NCBI RefSeq assembly: GCF_007655135.1
Contig: NC_045130.1
Location: 11,160,001-11,224,000, forward strand
Reading direction: 5' to 3'
DNA from: Punica granatum
Lineage: Eukaryota > Streptophyta > Magnoliopsida > Myrtales > Lythraceae
DNA length: 64,000 nucleotides
Positions 60,791-64,000 of the stretch are shown one piece after another. Both the position numbers and the translations under genes were made by a program. The notes beneath the pieces are model-generated. The model searched no databases, had not been told where the DNA came from, and was given only the letters and a program-made list of their open reading frames with translations. Position 1 is the stretch's first letter; every line of letters begins with the position of its first letter.

Positions 60791-61800
60791 GTTAGTAGGG
60801 AGGGAGGGGGACGGAGAAGAGACATAGGCTACATGACAAAGGGAGGGTGGGTGAGTCTGGGCCGCATGCAGTAGCCATTTGTCTATGATTGCACGAGACC
60901 TCCCCCCTATGCACCCTTTTCGTGGGTCCGTTTGCTGACCAGATATTGAGTGAGTATGTAATCCCGTCATTTGGACTTTCGAATATAAAAATGCTAATTG
61001 AGAGAATATCTTTTGGCGAGTACATTAAAATAATTTTGAGTATCATTTAATCATTTGGCAATTAACATCCAATTAAAATATTAAAAAAATGATAAAATTA
61101 GTTTCAGAGTAATCTCATAAATTTTTACTTACAATTTTTTTATTGGTTATTTAAAATAAATGAATAATACTCGTTAAATATTTAGTTTGATTCGCCTCGC
61201 TTTTACATATTGTAAATTCAAATTATTATTTTTTTCCTAATATCGGTAGCAAGAGACTATTCATTTGGATTGTTTTCATTTGGATGTGGACTTGTTTCTA
61301 CCATATATATATATAAATAAAAAATCAATATCATTGTTAGTATTATTGTTTTCCAACTTTTTCTTTTTTAATGCTTATCATTTACCAAGCAATTTTCTCT
61401 CTTCTTTTTTTCAAGCTTGCACGACTTAATGTTTTCAAAAATTCAACAGGTCTCGACTGATTCAAGGTTTGAGCCAAAACAATCCACGTAAAACTCTCAT
61501 AGTTGTGGATTCTCTCCATTTACAATATTCGAACTCGAAATCTTATTTAAAAAAAGATATATCAAATTACATGAATCAAACCTCATTCGTCTCTCCTATT
61601 GCTTTTTTTTTTCTTTTCCTTTTTTGCTTGGGCTATTTCTTTTTCTTTTTCTTCCCTCTGTATATATTTATTATTAATGAAATTAAATTAACCCATTGTC
61701 CGATCCCCATATGGGTATGGGTCTGGGGTCAGACTTGAGAGCTCCCCTCCTTTCTCTTTCACGTTCCCTTAATCCTATCTTCTTCCTTCCTTCCCCACAT
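60791..61800. other. upstream region of the GATA gene
   Basis: AT-rich, with a minus-strand family 1 SINE fragment at about 61440-61560 (GGATTCTCTCCATTTACAAT, TTCGAACTCGAAATC) and T-rich runs near 61600-61660. No exon is recognised. Confidence 0.45.
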
Positions 61801-61814
61801 TACCTCTCTCTCTC

Positions 61815-61821
61815 TATATAT
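61815..61821 (+). promoter_or_regulatory. TATA box of the GATA gene
   Basis: TATATAT directly after a CT-rich run, 94 bp before the start codon, fits a core promoter with a short 5' UTR. Confidence 0.55.
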
Positions 61822-61914
61822 CTGTGACTGCGACTGTGAGTGCGCGCAGGCAAGGCAGCGTAGAGAATAATAACAAGCAAGTACAGACCACAGAGAGTTA
61901 GTAGAGAGGGGGCA

Positions 61915-62765
61915 ATGGACGTGTATGGAATGTCGTCGTCTACCCCCGACCACGTGTTCCGCATCGACGACCTCCTCGACCTCTCCAACGGCGACCTGTT
62001 CTCCTCCACCCTCTCCGCCGCCTCCACCTCCGACGACTCCCTCAACGCCCTCTCCACCACCGCCCTCCCTCCCCCTCCCCCTCCGCCCCTCCCTGATCTC
62101 TCCTTCTCCTTCTCCTCCTCCTCCTCTCCCGCCGCCCCCATTTTCCCCGACGACTTCTCTTTCACCCCCGTAAGCTCTCCGCTAGCGTGATTTCTTCACA
62201 TGTGCAATTATTTGTATTTTTGATAATTTTTAAAATCGAAAAATGTTCATGACTAAGTTGTGGGTGGGTGCAGAGCGATGACGTGGCCGAGCTAGAGTGG
62301 GTCTCGCGCTTCGTGGACGACTCCCTCTCGGACGTCGTCATCCCGGCGAACTCCGTCGCCGGCACCCTCGCCGTCCGCCCTGACGCCACCGCATTCTCCG
62401 GGAAGCCCCGGACCAAGCGTTCGAGGCCGGTCTGCGGCAACGGGAAGCTGACCGAGGAGAACTCCGCGGACGCCGGGGTGGAGGCGGCGGTGCGGCGGTG
62501 CACGCACTGCGCGTCGGAGAGTACGCCGCAGTGGAGGACGGGGCCGCAGGGGCCGAAGACGCTATGCAACGCGTGCGGGGTGAGGTACAAGTCTGGGCGG
62601 CTGGTCCCAGAGTACAGGCCGGCGGCGAGCCCGACTTTCGTGCTGACCCAGCACTCCAACTCCCACCGGAAGGTGATGGAGCTGCGGCGGCAGAAGGAGC
62701 TGTCGCGGCAGGAGCAGCACTACCGCTACCAACAGCAGCAGCAGCATGACTTCCAGGTGTGCTGA
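61915..62765 (+). CDS. GATA4: GATA-type zinc-finger transcription factor, GATA4/GATA2-like
   Basis: Nuclear factor that binds WGATAR sites; GATA2/GATA4 in Arabidopsis act in light and brassinosteroid-linked seedling growth. Two exons, 61915-62169 and 62274-62765, give 248 residues; donor CCCCC|GTAAGC and acceptor GGTGCAG|AGCG join in phase 0. The N-terminus MDVYGMSS and the acidic [17 protein letters not shown] block, then [13 protein letters not shown] and [12 protein letters not shown], are the conserved N-terminal order of subfamily A. The class IV finger is C161-x2-C164-x18-C183-x2-C186 ([21 protein letters not shown]), followed by [20 protein letters not shown] and [15 protein letters not shown], a basic tail conserved in this group. 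A Pro-rich and Ser-rich low-complexity run lies at about residues 50-75 and a Gln-rich run ends the protein. The coding part is very GC-rich compared with the flanks. The single short intron before the finger is normal for the subfamily. It could also be called GATA2; the two are close. Confidence 0.95.
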
Positions 62766-63220
62766 GGAGCCGACAAGTGTCATCACTGCGTCCATAGAAG
62801 CTTCAACATCTTCTTCTTCTTCTAGAGATTACTATAGAAATTAAAATCATCAATCATTTCTGAGTATTTCTCAAGAGTCTATCTTAGAGCTAATGCTTCG
62901 CCATGGCAATAGAGGAGTGAAGCAGACGACTGAACTGAAACTTTTTTGAATTTTGGGCTGTAAATCGTAATTGGGTCTCTCTCTGTCCTTTTGTTTTGCT
63001 AGATACAAATTGTTTCTTCTTTTGACTGCCATTAGAGTCCAAAACTCAACGCTTCTGAGAGAGAGAGAGGGGTGACTTTTCGTGATGAGAAGGTAACACA
63101 TTGCACGTGATGGCTACTCTGCCTATGAGCCTGAGGGGAATATTCTTCCTCCCTAAATAAAAAATAAAATAAAATAAAAGGTTTATTAAAGGAAAATTAG
63201 TCGCACCGAAAATTTGGCCA
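62766..63220. other. GATA gene 3' UTR and flank
   Basis: A (TTC)n tract at 62808-62823 is just after the stop. A GA tract at 63057-63069 follows. No other gene is recognised. Confidence 0.5.
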
Positions 63221-63221
63221 T

Positions 63222-63541
63222 GTCTCTACTCCACTTAATTTCACTTATTTTCAATTCAATAACACAATTATTTTTTTCTTTTTTTTCAATTTTTTAACCA
63301 TTCAATTCAATTTTTAATATTAAATTCTCTCAATTATTTATTACTTTTTCTACAATTCAACAACACAATTATTATTTGCTCTAACTATTCATTACTTTTT
63401 CCACAATTCAACAACACATTACTTTCTCTCAATTATTCATTATTTTTTCACATTTTTTCCTATAATTTAACCGCGCAATCATTACAAGCCAATTAAAATT
63501 AAAACTCAACTCTACTCAATTTTAAAATCAAATACAACCTT
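63222..63541 (-). mobile_element. MITE, same family as 58333-58640, minus strand
   Basis: Read on the minus strand it starts ATTAAGGTTGTATTTGATTT, then GAGTAGAGTTGAGTT, AATTGGCTTGTAATGATTG, and TTTAATATTAAAAATTGAAT / TGAATGGTTAAAAAATTG, matching the plus copy at 58333 over most of its length. It contains an extra tandem copy of an AATTGTGTTGTTGAATTGT unit. The far end (63222) lacks the terminal repeat and seems truncated. Confidence 0.75.
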
Positions 63542-64000
63542 AATGCTGCCCGGACTAACAAAAAAAAGAAAAAAAAAGGTTTATTTTGACTGAATTAATC
63601 AGAATCAAATTGAACTTCTGGATACATGAGTTTATACCGAAATTTTTAATGCTGCTCAGATTGAAGCGAAAGTAACCCCATGCTGCCAATGGATGGAAGT
63701 GCTACTGTAGTAGTCCAGAAAAATCATGGGGTTGGGAATCCCCGGCGCGGAAGGGAAGCTCACCTGAACTCCACGAGGAGCTCGCCGAGTCCGAACCTTT
63801 GGTTTAGGACTCGACGAGCCCAGCTTTGATGGTGGGAACTCTGAGTTGTCGGCCTAGACTAGGCCCTACTTCTTGGGCCTCAATCAAGCCCAGCTTCGTA
63901 GGAGTAAACACTGCCTGGATCATTGGGCTGGGTGTGCTGGCCCAAAAGCGAGGCCCACACTTGGAAAAACCAAGCTGGACCTTGTGGGTCAAAGAACCCA
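63542..64000. mobile_element. probable LTR-type repeat cut by the window edge
   Basis: From about 63690 the base composition turns GC-rich with CGACGAGCCCAGC, GCCTAGACTAGGCCC, TGGGCTGGGTGTGCTGGCCC and other inverted GGCC/GGGC motifs. The style matches the LTR-like segment at 19600-19920. No protein frame is supported. The boundary and class are uncertain. A short SINE-like piece may lie at 63580-63640. Confidence 0.35.

Noticed and set aside
1..64000. CRISPR arrays, operons, ribosome binding sites and intact tRNA genes
   Set aside because: The window is plant nuclear DNA. tRNA-like A and B boxes were seen only in SINEs; no cloverleaf with anticodon arm was recognised, and no spaced repeat array exists.

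Overview
This window is nuclear DNA of a flowering plant, most likely a eudicot. The introns are short with GT..AG borders, the intergenic DNA is very AT-rich, and plant SINEs, MITEs, a PIF/Harbinger element, LTR-retrotransposon pieces and a plastid-derived insert are present. The species cannot be fixed from the sequence alone. Gene density is low. Three intact-looking protein genes are supported: an SPL8-type SBP-box transcription factor (5510-7542, +), a small C4HC3 zinc-finger protein (33584-34358, +) and a GATA4-like transcription factor (61915-62765, +). Everything else that codes is degenerate or mobile.

Layout. 1-4.2 kb: AT-rich DNA with SINE copies, perhaps the last codons of an upstream gene at the very edge. 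4.2-7.6 kb: the SPL8 locus, with a duplicated 161-bp upstream block, a CT/GA-rich leader, a probable 5' UTR intron and three coding exons. 7.6-18.5 kb: repeat-rich AT DNA, a SINE with a perfect 20-bp target duplication (9.6 kb), and a plastid-derived patchwork (atpI plus 16S rRNA pieces, 13.1-13.8 kb) bracketed by diverged direct repeats. 18.7-22.4 kb: a GC-rich minisatellite and LTR-retrotransposon remains with a TGGCGCC primer-binding site. 23.7-24.3 kb: a 5'-truncated LINE carrying an RNase H-like domain. 28.5-30.7 kb (-): a degenerate multi-exon gene with an OB-fold resembling the DBD-A domain of replication protein A large subunit. 33-35.2 kb: the zinc-finger gene, then a foldback MITE. 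37-38.5 kb (-): an F-box pseudogene whose reading frame was split by a SINE. 38.8-53.5 kb: gene-free, many SINEs and AT-rich elements. 53.7-58.3 kb: a complete but dead PIF/Harbinger transposon with Myb/SANT-like and transposase genes. 58.3-64 kb: MITEs, the GATA4-like gene, and probable LTR-type sequence at the right edge.

The three intact genes are not an operon or pathway. SPL8 and GATA4 homologues are developmental regulators, and the zinc-finger protein is of unknown function. The main interest is the record of insertions: several can be dated relative to each other by target-site duplications and interrupted reading frames.
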